A stretch of 64,000 bases of DNA. Source: Castanea sativa. Lineage: Eukaryota; Streptophyta; Magnoliopsida; Fagales; Fagaceae. Shown here piece by piece: positions 36,001-46,739 of this stretch. Made by a program: the position numbers and the translations under genes. The notes under the pieces were generated by a model. It searched no databases and had not been told where the DNA came from. It saw only the letters and a list, made by a program, of their open reading frames with translations. Location of the stretch: NCBI RefSeq assembly GCF_040712315.1, contig NC_134022.1, positions 3,720,001-3,784,000 on the forward strand. The letters are read 5' to 3'. Each line of letters begins with the position of its first letter. The stretch's first letter is position 1.

Positions 36001-37411
36001 AGATGCCCAAGTTCTTGGAGCAGTGACAAAGGCATCTATCAATTATGAAACAGGGTTTTGGACCTCATTTCTCTCTTCTTCCTTTTTTTTTCAAATGCAT
36101 CTAGTTTATTTATATTATTATATTTGTATCTTGCCCCCCCCCCCCCCTTTTGACAAAAAAAAAAAAAAAAGAAAGAAAAAAAGAGCAAAATATAATTGGA
36201 TTGATTCAAGTAAGCCTATTGGTGTACATTTTGAGGTAATATTTGATTCAAAATTTCAAATACTAAACCAGTAATTTTAGACTACGTTATAAAACCAATA
36301 ACTCGTACTTAGGTTTAATAATAATAAAAAAATTCCCCATTCTTCAATAATATTCTACCAAAAACCTATAGATTCCATGACCAAATATAGTAAAATAATT
36401 GTAGCTCAAGCATTTTCTAAAAAAAACTATCACAACACCACAGCAACGTACAACAGTTATCACTTTTGTCTATCTCTCTTTATAATCTTTTACCTAAGTG
36501 CATTTTTTCATGTAAACTGTGTGTCCATCGAACCTTCGTTAAGTTAAATTGTGGCAAGTGTTGGATGAGCTATGCATAGATGCTTTAGTATTAAGAAATA
36601 GAGTATATATTGAATTTTTCTTTACTTTTCTTTCTACAAGAAGATTAATTAACGATTAAAGAATAAAGATGCCACTCATACTTACTATGTGCTCTGTTTG
36701 TTTGCTTTCTTCTTCTTTTTTTTAATTCATTTATCGCTTATACATTTTCAAGTCATGCTCCTGCTAAATTGCAAACTGTACACAGAAATTAAACATGCTT
36801 AGAGGTGTTTGCGGGGTTCAGGTTAGTTTAGAATTTGGTTAAATTTGGTTTATGGTTTACTAACTCGAAGCCAATTCACTAGATATTTATGTTTAAAATT
36901 ATTAAGGTCAAGTTTGGCATAAGCGGTCCAGCCTGCGACCACGTCCACTTGGTGACCCTACTTCATTTCAGTGACCTACGTACTTTGTGCATTAGTCAAT
37001 ATCTAAGAAAGGTTCTCTCAATCCTGAAACACATGATGCAGGGGGCCAAACACCTAGAAGGGCGAAGCTCCAAACTCTGGTGGAGAATGCCGAGAGCTTG
37101 GTAACCAAGCACCTCCCCACCTTAAAAACAATGCCTAACAAAATGTCACTCACCCCATCATGTTAGCATTAAGTACTCTCATTAATCATACATTCCCTTA
37201 AGATATTATTCACGTAAACATTAATTACTCTCATTAATCATTTATTCTTTTAAAAATTATTCACTCTTACAAGAGAAATCCTTTCTCCCCTTTTTGCATT
37301 AAATGCAACAATCCAAATATGTAATTACTCTATTGTATTGGGGGAGCAGCTTAGATACACATTCCCTTAGCAAACTTGTAGAGATAGTGTATTGCTCCTC
37401 ACAAAAGCTTC
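33060..37411. other. Large intergenic region upstream of the P450 gene
   Basis: No protein-like frame. Visible items: a repeat end at 33271-33285 (inverted AGAGTAATGCTAC), a tandem 35-bp pair at 33569-33638, a poly-C run near 36134, a GC-richer stretch around 36900-37110 with no recognisable coding sense, and a short tandem (ACTCTCATTAATCAT twice) at about 37170-37245. Confidence 0.5.
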
Positions 37412-37419
37412 ATAAATGC

Positions 37420-38463
37420 TAGGGGTGTGCAAAAAACTGAGGAACCGAACAAACTGATTGAAACCGATTGAACCGTTGCCAAATTTCGGTGCGGTTTGGT
37501 TCAGTTTTGGTTTCGGTGTTGGATTTTTTCACCCCGAAATCAACCGATATATATATATATATTTATATTTACGTAACTTTAAAACATAACTCATCAGTGG
37601 CTTAGTGGTATGCTCCTTATGTTTTGGCTAGTAGATCCAGAGATCGAGCCTTCACGTGGGCGTGAGTGATTTTTTTGCTATTTAATTTTTTAAAACCCTA
37701 GTACTATAGCATGATATAAATATCCCTACTTTCTTCTTCTCTCTCCTTTCTTTCCAGCTGCCCCTATCCCTAATTTCTTCTTCTCTTTTCTTTTTTTCCA
37801 CCCACCCCTATCCTCCCTAATTTCTTCTTCTCTTTTCTTTTTTTCCAGCCGCCCCCTTCCCCAATTTTTTCTCTGTCTCACTATTTTCTTCTTCTCTTTT
37901 CTTTTCATCAACCCTTCTCACATCTACCCTTCTCACTGTCGTTCTCGCTTCAATTCAGCCGCTCCTTCCCCATCTACCTTAGCCTCCCCATTCTTTTCAT
38001 TTCTTTTTGTTCTCTATGAGTCCCATGGACCATGGCCATGCCTTTCTCTTCTCTATGAGTCACATCTCTGTACAGGGAACGAAAAATCACTGGTAGGCTC
38101 AAGCATGGTGGTAGGCTCCTGCTATGGTATGGTAAAGTTCAATTTTTTGTTCGAATCTGTGTGTAAATTGTTGAACAAATATTGTTGGAAGTTTTTCTTT
38201 CTTTGTCGTTCTGATTTGTTCAATAGCTCCCTCTCTGTTGCTCTATTACTTTGTTTTTTATATGGGATTAAAGTTAGGGTTTTGAAAATCTCAATAACCC
38301 TTTCTTTGAAAAACTGAAAACCGACCGAAACCGAAATACACCGTAACTGTTCGGTTTCCAGCCATTTCGGTCGGTTTCGGTTGAGAATTTCACAAACCAA
38401 AATATTCGGTTTCGGTTGGCCATACCCATAAAAACCGACCGAAACCAAACCGAAACACCCCTA
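37420..38463. mobile_element. 1044-bp non-autonomous hAT-like element
   Basis: Ends TAGGGGTGTGC and ACACCCCTA are inverted, and the 8-bp duplication ATAAATGC flanks them (37412-37419 and 38464-38471). This is the hAT signature. Both subterminal regions carry many copies of AACCGA/CGGTTT phrases. The middle is pyrimidine-rich (about 37730-37990) and holds a SINE-like insert (37590-37690). No transposase frame is seen. Confidence 0.8.
37590..37690 (+). mobile_element. Possible tRNA-derived SINE head inside the hAT-like element
   Basis: CAGTGGCTTAGTGGTATGC resembles a tRNA A-box region. GAGATCGAGCCTTCACG, 33 bases later, resembles a B-box. A T run follows. It differs from the three-copy SINE family. 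The tail and target duplication are not clear. Confidence 0.4.
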
Positions 38464-38471
38464 ATAAATGC

Positions 38472-40787
38472 TCTATCAACCCACAAACAAAGAAAAACTA
38501 TGCATGAAAGATGAGGTTATGGATCAAATAACAAATAACATCTGATTAATACAAAATTTTTCATGAATGTTTAGAATATAAAGAATATGTAATCTAATTA
38601 TAGAATTTTCGAAATATTATCCAATAAAAATTTATTAGGTGATGTAACATTGGTTAAGGTTACACCAAGTATAAGTTGAACCCAACCATATGCATGTGTG
38701 TGTTTCCAAATCCTTATCCGACTATTGGAATTGGGTTATAGGGTGGCACTATGACAATGAGTTTGGGTTAGATTTAGGGTTTAAAGATGTGTTGGCAAAT
38801 TCTAGTGTCAAAACATATCAAAATTGGATTATATCAATAAAATTGTGTTAGCATCGAGTTTGGATTAGAAGTTTCTTAAAGATGAAATAGTTAAGATTTG
38901 ATTAAAATGAGGTTTTTTTTAATTCCTGTATAAATCAAATAGGAGTCTAAATATTTTTCAAAAACTTTAGAGACAAATTTTTTTTTAATTGTTACAAAAG
39001 TAAATTATTAATAAAAAATAAAAAAATAATATCAATGATTGAACCTCGTAATAATCCATAAAAGTTTATCCATTCAGCTCTTATCTTGGCACAGTGCATG
39101 GTGGTTAGACTTTTAATAAGCATTTGAGCAAAACAAGACTTTTTCTTTTGCTAGACCAAGACAAGGCAGACTTTATTACACGTATGTGACAATGTAAGTA
39201 GACTTTCCATAAAAGTAGTTACTAGATAAGGCCTGTATCTCATCAACATGTCTGAAACCAATACACAATGTAAAATAATGTGCCCTGAAAAATGAGGAAA
39301 GGAAGAAGAATTCAGGATAATATTGTCAAAGTAATGCAGCTTTATGTATTTATGGAGGAAAAAAACAGACAACGCTCACCTTGTATTGTATTAGGCCCAC
39401 AGCATAGACACACAGAGAGACACGTACAGACGACAAAGAGAGTAAAAAGAGACGGGCTTGAAAGTTGGAGAAATTAAGAGGGTGATGATCAATTATTGCA
39501 TGTAATATGTCATATTTGCGTAAGTACACGTTGCCAAAAGCAAGATATCGAGCCTCGGATTGAAATAAAAATTGAAAATTATTTTATTATTCAGTTTATT
39601 TTTGTTATTTTTTATAAATTTTATTACATTTTTTAAGTACTATTTATAGATTTTATTCTATTATTTCAATTAATTTTTACTTTTATCTATAATTTTTTCA
39701 GTAATAAATTTTTAATTTTAACAAAATAAACAGTATTTAAATAAACTCAAAATGGTGGTATGCATAGTGTGTAATTTGCTTGTATGATTGAAATTCATAG
39801 GTTTGTACGTATATGTAGCTTCTTGCTTGTCTTACCAACTCCAATTTCCAGCGCGTGATGTATATTCCCTTGCTAGCTAAAGTTTTAGGCTTGGAATGTA
39901 TCAAACATTTTACCAATATATATTCTCATTTTTGCAAAATACATACATACATATATACACACACATATATATATATATATTCTCACTTTTGCAATTTATA
40001 TATAAGTTATGTTAATGGACGTCCTTAAGGCAATTGTTAATAAATTATTTTAGAAAAATTTTGACAATACTTTTAAGGAAAATAAAAAAAATTGTCAAAA
40101 CATTAATTTTTTTTTCTTTCATTTTTTATAAAATATTTCCTAAAATTTTTTATTAACAAATGCTCTTAAGATTTCAGTTAACATTTCCCTTTGTATATAT
40201 AAATTGCAAAAATAAGAATAAATGGTTTCAAATTTCAGAAAATAGAAAATTTCAACATTTAAAGATATCCCAAATTTGGAGAGTCAAAATACATATTTGG
40301 CATAAAAAGTTAGTGAAGGTACTAGAAAATAGCGTTTTGGGGATCCAATTGCATGTGAGTGGGTTGGGGGCGGAAAGAAAAAAAATCAAATTTTAAGGTC
40401 AAATCGAGGTTAGCTGGTCGTCATCATGGTTGTGGTCTGCTTGGCAATACCGACAGTGGCGGAGAAGCCAAAATTTGGATTCACTTGAATCTTGGAGTTT
40501 CAACTTGATCTTTGGTCATATGTATATATATGTTGTTTTCATGATCCAATGAAAGGATGATATTTGTACCATATGACACTAGTCTCTTCAGATTTAATGA
40601 CGTCAATCAGAAGATCCTTAAGAAAGAGGGCCTATGTTCCTTGCAACTTCGACCTACAAATAGAAATAATTCCTAATTAAAGAAAGGGCTTCAAAATGAA
40701 AATTTTATAATTCCTAATTAAAGAAAAGGTGGGAGAAGATATAAGAATCTCTAAGTTGAATAGGCTAAAGTGAAGAAGGGATACTAA
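38472..40787. other. Intergenic region, no gene seen
   Basis: AT-rich with short repeats, including CATA/TA microsatellite tracts near 39940-39980. The frames are short and not protein-like. Confidence 0.5.
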
Positions 40788-41320
40788 GGGACTGTTTGGG
40801 TGAAAAAAAATGGTCACTCATCACTCATCACTCATTTCCTATCACTCGTCACTCTAATTTTCATAACTCACAACTACCACTCATTCTCATATCTCATAAT
40901 TCCTTAACTCAACTGGTGGGACGTTTGGTATAGTGCCCTCCTCTCTAGTAAATGAGTAAATAGCCAGTTCCTTAAAAAAAAAGAAAAGAAAAGAAAAAGA
41001 AAAAAAGGAGCAAGTAGTTGTTGGGGTCCTTGGAGTAACACATACCATCTGACTTGATGAGACAATTCATCACATATGGGTCCTATTTTGTGTGTGTTAT
41101 TACGATTTTGCCACTTAGCTCAATTTTCTAAAATTTGAAAACACACAAAACATGTTTTCATATGTCATCACTCATTGTCACTTGTCTGAGTACTGAGTGA
41201 TAAGAATTGAGAATAAAAATTGAGTCAAACAAAAAAACCACTGGTGGGGTCTACAGATTTTGAGTGATGAGTAATGGAAATTGAAAAATGAGTGATGAAA
41301 ATGGTTAAACCAAACAACCC
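40788..41320. mobile_element. MITE-like element, about 533 bp
   Basis: Ends GGGACTGTTTGGGTG and AACCAAACAACCC are inverted. The subterminal parts contain many TCACTCATCACTC (left) and GAGTGATGAG (right) phrases. A segment around 40915-41010, ending in a long A/G-rich tail, looks like an insertion (possibly a SINE). The flanking 3-mers (TAA left, TTA right) do not match exactly. Confidence 0.55.
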
Positions 41321-41324
41321 TTAA

Positions 41325-41522
41325 GCATTTGTTTGGGAACAACTTATTTAACTGAAAACGAAAATTTTTGTTGAAAATACTGTAGATAAAGCTAAAACGT
41401 AGCTGAAATAGTACAGTGGACCCATGAATAGTACCAAAAAGTGTAATAGGACCCATAAATAGTAGCAAAAATAAACTGAATAGTAAAAAAAACTGACTTT
41501 TTAAACCATGCCAAATGCACAC
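41325..41522. mobile_element. 198-bp MITE, PIF/Harbinger-like
   Basis: Begins GCATTTGTTTGGGAAC and ends CCATGCCAAATGCACAC, with TAA on each side (41322-41324 and 41523-41525). It contains TACTGTAGATAAAGC and GGACCCATGAATAG phrases. It adjoins the previous element and is probably inserted at its edge. Confidence 0.6.
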
Positions 41523-41525
41523 TAA

Positions 41526-42223
41526 CTTATTTTGCTTTTCGAATGAGGTATTTCCATTCAAATAGACTCCTATGGTAGTTTTGCACTGGATCTCCTAGCC
41601 TAACTTAGTGCTTGGAGCTCAGACCCTGTCATTTTCAACCTTGTTAATTTGGCTTTATTTGCCTTGTTTCGCCTCTACACACCATATTAATAGAATTCTC
41701 TGATCATATAGAGTTCGGCATTTCTGTTTCTTAGAATCATGCAGGGCATTGAGGATATAAAGCCAGAGGCTCATTTGCAAGGGAGGAACCTGTAACTAAG
41801 TCCCTCAAGCTTAAGAAAAAATATTTTATATAAAATGATACAACATTATTCATATTAAAATCCAATAAAAAAAGACATGTGTGCAAAAATAACTACTTAC
41901 TAATACATGTGTTTCATTTGTTAGTGGATTAGTTATTTTTTGATGACATATCTCACGCTTATTGAATTTTGATATCACTAACATGGTATCATTTGATACC
42001 AAATTCCTTCTTCCATCTTAGTCCCTTGGAGGAAAATAGGTTGATTTTTCCCTTCTATAAAAGACTTGATGTAGCGCTTTACACCTCTCTCTTTTTTCTT
42101 TGTTGAGAAAATAAACCTCCTTTACTTTTCTTCCACCCTGCAACAGTTTTCTTTTCCCCAAAGCCATTGTTGAATTTTTTGGTCATTAGCTAGTCATCAA
42201 GAAACATCAAACACAATAATAAT

Positions 42224-42273
<50 letters not shown>

Positions 42274-43363
42274 TATGGTAATTAGCTATTAAACAGTAGA
42301 TGGGGCATTAGACACCTAGATTGTCATGTCAATTTGTAAATCTTTTATTATATAATTAGTAATTTTAGCATTTTCTTTATTACAAACCAATACAAATTTT
42401 TTCTTGTGCACCTAATTCAACTGGATTTTAGTTAATCATTTCTTTTTGATTGAAGTTTATACAAAAAAGTGATTTTTCTCAAAGAAATAGGTACAAAGAT
42501 TTATTATTATTATTATTATTATGAACATCAAAATCCTCTCTAGTTGTGAGTGGCATTCATCCCAACACTTTTAATTATGCAACAACTAAAATGTTCTTTA
42601 GTTAACTAATGCACAAAAATTTTATGAGAGTTTAGTGTGTGTATATACACAAACATAACCTCAGGGCTTGATCTAGTTATTTCCAAGATCTAATGAGATT
42701 TATGAAGTTTTGAGTTCAAAACTCCTAATTTAATCTTGGAATTACCTCAATAAATTCTTCTATGTAATTTTTTATTTTTTTGAGAAGAAGATTCCTCTAC
42801 GTAATTAGTATTTGATATATGTAAAAATGAAAGAATAGCCAATTGTACGAAGAGTTATGAATATTCACGTTAGCCAAAAAAGTACACACATGTGTGTTTA
42901 TGTTATTAGTTCACTTTCACTTGTTTAATCTTTAAACTCAATTGATTGCCATGCGTCTTTACAAGTAATTAAACATATCTTAGAAACACTTACATATAGC
43001 CTCAACCTAATGCAACCCACCTAACCCATTATTCCGCTTTTTAGTTTTTTATGTAGTTTGAAATTTTCTTTTTTATATTTTTCTGTGAGATATGAACTTT
43101 TTTTTTATATATAATTTATTGAAAAAACTGTCAAATTCAGCCATGGCGCCTGGCCTCTTTGTAATGGCTGGGTGGTGAGAATCTTTATGACACTATCCAT
43201 TTTGGATGCTCCACATGCACAAAAGTTTAAGTTTCATGAAGTCACTCGATTTATTTATAAGGTTAAAAAGATTATAATCATAGAGGTTATAATTAACTTA
43301 TAAAGGAAAAGATAACTCCATTTAATAAATGTAGTTCGAGATTGTCAATGAAAAGATAATGCA
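41526..43363. other. Intergenic region, no gene seen
   Basis: Holds a long (AT)n at 42227-42270 and (ATT)n near 42500. A B-box-like GAGTTCAAAACTCC near 42713 hints at another old SINE, but no A-box is convincing. Confidence 0.45.
42227..42270. repeat. (AT)n microsatellite
   Basis: About 22 uninterrupted units. Confidence 0.97.
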
Positions 43364-43379
43364 GCAACCAAATGTCAAC

Positions 43380-43542
43380 ACCACCGCACACTCTTGGTGC
43401 AATAGTCATTCCACAAGTATAAGTGCTTGTGGGGTATGAGTGGCAAGGGCCGGAGTTTAAGTCTCCAAGAGGGAGCTTTACACACATATACACTTAGATT
43501 AGATTCGAGCAGAAATTCTATCTTGTATATATATAAAAAAAA
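43380..43542 (+). mobile_element. tRNA-derived SINE, copy 3
   Basis: Head TTGGTGCAATAGTC (A-box-like), GGAGTTTAAGTCTCC (B-box), body ACACACATATACACTTAG and tail TATATATATAAAAAAAA. Flanked by a 16-bp duplication with two differences, starting GCAACCAAATGTC (43364-43379) and GCAACCAAACGTC (43543-43558). This is the best-preserved of the three copies. Confidence 0.88.
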
Positions 43543-43558
43543 GCAACCAAACGTCGAC

Positions 43559-44956
43559 GCATTTTATATAGAAGAAGGTAGACGTATTTCATTAATTATC
43601 TTTGTATTATCTTGAATGGCATACATAAGACTGGTTTTAGGCTTTTAAATTAATGTCTCTCTCCACTCTCCATCCTTGTTATGGCTGGATTTTTGCCGTT
43701 TTCAATTTAATTATCACTTTTTTTTAATGATGACAATGGGGCAATGGGGGACCGAATGATGGGTCTTCACTTTCATCCTGCATAGTTTTGTTTTGCCTTA
43801 GTATCACCTCTCCCGTATAGGGCAAACTATCTTGCACCACGTAATTGCATCCCCACCCCTCAAAACTCTATTACTTTTTATTTTTTAATCTTTATAAAAT
43901 ATGTTTCATTAATAAAAATATACAATTACAAATAAATTTATCACATCAAATTAAACTAAATTTTATTAAGGGCTTAATAATAGTATTTTTAACAAGATAG
44001 TATCACAACAAAGACAAAAGTTTTAATATCCTTGCATTTAATAACTTAGTAATAAAAATCAAGTCTTTAACAATAAGTGTCTGATTAACGGGTGGGTGTC
44101 CTTAGAGAACTTGTTAGTAAACCATTTTAGGAAATTTGATATCACTTTTTTGAGAAATATAAAAAAAAAACTTAAAAAAAAAAAAATTTCATTTCCCATA
44201 AAAAGTTCCTAAAAAATCCTAACACTAATAGTCTAATACATAACAATATAGTATGGGTGGGACGAGGCTAAAAAGCCTAATCCTCCATCCCTATCCCACT
44301 ACCTCTACGGGGTGGGGAAAACCCTTGCAAGACAGAAGGGACAGGTTAAGGTAAGGCAGAACAAAATTGCTATCCCTATTTTTTTTTTCTCCTTACCAAT
44401 GATCCTTCTGTACAGTGTTGAATTTTCTATCATTCTGCACTTCAAATTACTCCTTCAAGTGCATAAAAAATGTACAAAAAGTGATTAGAAAATTCTAAAG
44501 CTACTATCAATTTATTAGAAAATATTTAAAAACTCACGTATCAATGAATGTGATTAGTGTCATATTAACAACATATAAATTCATTTTTTTATTATTTGTT
44601 TTGTTTTGTGTTTAAAAGTTGATACATGAGTATGTTAAGCTCACATAGTAAAATTTGTAACATCCATAATATCACTCCAAAAGGGGTTTTCTAAAAAACT
44701 CTTTTTTTTTTAATTAAAAAAAAACCTTTTTTTAAAAATTAAAAAAAAAAAAAAAACTTTTCCCCCATTTTCAGTCAAGTATCATGATAAGCATGCAATG
44801 TGATTTTTTCAAAAATTTTTATTAGAAGCAAGTAAGAAATGATAAAAAGGAAGAAAGAACGTGTTAAATAGCTCAAATTAGGGGTAGCATGAGACTCAAA
44901 CACCCCCCCCCCCCAATTTTTTACTAGAGTGATTTACTTTAAAAATCATATACTTT
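43559..44956. other. Intergenic region, no gene seen
   Basis: AT-rich, with poly-A/T blocks (44690-44760) and a poly-C run near 44904. No protein-like frame. Confidence 0.5.
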
Positions 44957-44961
44957 CTAAT

Positions 44962-45227
44962 TGTTAAATTAATGATTGTCCTAAAAATATAAGTTTTTGG
45001 AATATGGTAAATTTAATTATTAATTTAACCACACAATTTTAATACTCTTCCTCATGTGTGGGTTGAAACTGCATTTTAATAAGTGAGGCCCAATACATGA
45101 GAATTTAAATGGGAGGTAAAATGGAGGAGACAATGATCAAACTCAAAATCTCATACTCTGATACCATGTTAAATTACCGATTGTCTCGATATGGTAAATT
45201 TAATCTTTTAACCACACAATTCTAACA
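44962..45227 (-). mobile_element. 266-bp TRIM (terminal-repeat retrotransposon in miniature)
   Basis: Terminal direct repeats 44962-45044 (83 bp) and 45167-45227 (61 bp) both begin TGTTAAATTA. They share ATATGGTAAATTTAAT and CCACACAATT; the left copy has a 22-base insert. On the minus strand the right repeat ends ...TTTAACA and is followed at once by TGGTATCAGAG (45156-45166), the exact primer-binding site for initiator tRNA-Met. A purine-rich GAGGAAGAG precedes the other repeat. The 5-bp flanks are CTAAT and CTGAT. The internal part is only about 122 bp and noncoding, so it must have moved with proteins supplied in trans. Confidence 0.82.
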
Positions 45228-45232
45228 CTGAT

Positions 45233-45727
45233 CAAATTTGTAGGAAAATGCATAACTAAATGCAGATTCTAAAAATAAAACCTCGATATTTTATTAAAAA
45301 ATTTCCATTTTTTAGTTCAGAAATCAATCCTTCGAGTATAAATATTTTTCTTATTTATAATTTTTTCCCCTGTAAAAGCCTTAGTAACACTATATATATT
45401 TTATTATATATATATATAGTAATATATAGCTTGAGTAACCATCTAGGTGTCATCATCACTTAATAAACAAACATTGACTAACACTATATATATATTTTAT
45501 TATATATTTATATTATTGATGATTTGGAAAAATCTAATCTACTCATTTTAAATTAAATTGATGGGATTTTAATAATTGATGATCTAGAAAAATCTAACCT
45601 ACTCATTTCAAAATAAATTGAGTGAATTTTAAGAATTAAAGAAATTGAATTATTGTAATAACTCTAGAAAATTGTAATCAAGTATTGCTGTATTGGCAAC
45701 ATTTTTTTTTCTTCTAGAAGCCTAATA
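45233..45727. other. Intergenic region, no gene seen
   Basis: AT-rich. It contains two copies of a TTGATGATTTGGAAAAATC-like segment (about 45516 and 45577), a short diverged tandem repeat. It ends at the Tat element's target duplication. Confidence 0.5.
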
Positions 45728-45732
45728 CCTTT

Positions 45733-46303
45733 TGTAAGGACCAAAAATCATGCACAAGCCCAACAATAATAGCATTTAATAATTCAAGGCCCAAAACAAT
45801 GAATTTGTAGAGAGGGTATCAACAACAAAGTTCATAGCGTTCTAATTATCTTTTTCTTTTTTTTTCTCCCCCCTCCTTTTTTTCCTCCTCTCTTATTTAT
45901 ATTTCTTGCCCTTACTATCTCAGCTCTACACCTCTCATCTAATCAACCCCATTTACTGACACTTGTCCATTCCCTTGTAGTCAGTAATGGAGAAAAGCTC
46001 TTGCTCTGTGCCTTACATTGTTCAGGTCATTTCCACATTAATGCAACAAATAAAGCTGGTACTTCCTATTCAATGTGGCCAGAAAGTTTGGTGCAGAACA
46101 TTCAATGCAACGTTCATAGTTATCTATCTCAATCTAGATATTTGCAATATATCCCATATATCACCAATTTACCTTTCGTACTTTTCCGGACCATCCCACT
46201 TCATCCTCGGGCCCTTGACTTTTATTCTCCTCTATTCCTTATGCTTCCCAGTATGTCTTCGGGTCTTTAAGTCTTCGGGTCCTCAGGTCCTCGGGTCCTC
46301 ACA
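45733..46303 (-). repeat. 3' LTR of the Tat element (571 bp)
   Basis: Starts TGTAAGGACC and ends GGTCCTCACA on the plus strand. It is about 37 bp longer than its partner, mainly because of an extra block near 46131-46160 and one more GGTCCTC unit at the end. It contains CT-rich stretches and CTTATTTATA (a likely TATA region on the plus strand). Confidence 0.92.
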
Positions 46304-46305
46304 AT

Positions 46306-46325
46306 AGCCCCTTAAAACTTAGGCT
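46306..46325 (-). other. Polypurine tract candidate of the Tat element
   Basis: Just inside the 3' LTR the minus strand reads TTTTAAGGGGCT, the usual place of the plus-strand primer for reverse transcription. The tract is short. Confidence 0.45.
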
Positions 46326-46572
46326 ATTAACCACAAATTAATAGCCAAGTTTTAACTCCTCGGGTACACTTCTTACGTGCATTTTACTTTCACACGTACA
46401 AACATTTTTTTGCTGCCTATGACATGCTCCTAACGCCTCGTAGTCCACGATTGATCATTTATGGTGTCAGGCATTTCCCTATCTCCGCACGTTCTACGGC
46501 TGGATTAACATCGTACGGTTCAGATTGCTCTCTCAATTATGAGCGGGAAAATTACCGCGCCTTTTTTACCCT

Positions 46573-46579
46573 TATAAAA
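46573..46579 (+). promoter_or_regulatory. TATA box candidate for the Tat extra gene
   Basis: TATAAAA, about 160 bases before the ATG at 46740 on the same strand, inside the element. It suggests that the reverse-oriented gene had its own promoter rather than using the LTR. Confidence 0.45.
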
Positions 46580-46739
46580 GCAAAACTTGGGGCTGGCTGA
46601 CGTTCATTTTGGCGTTTTGAAGGATTAAAGGAAAAGGACCTCCCGAGGAGCAGTTTTAAGCATTCTTCAGAGGTGTGTCAGTTCTCCTATTGCTTCTCCT
46701 TCATTGTTTATTTTTTTTCTCTTTTTGTCATAAAGTTTA

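Noticed and set aside
36889..37104. GC-richer frame of 71 codons
   Set aside because: No recognisable family and no splice-compatible neighbours. Perhaps part of an old element.
37590..37690. A functional tRNA gene
   Set aside because: A- and B-box-like segments are present, but no cloverleaf with an acceptor stem can be drawn. A SINE head is a better reading.
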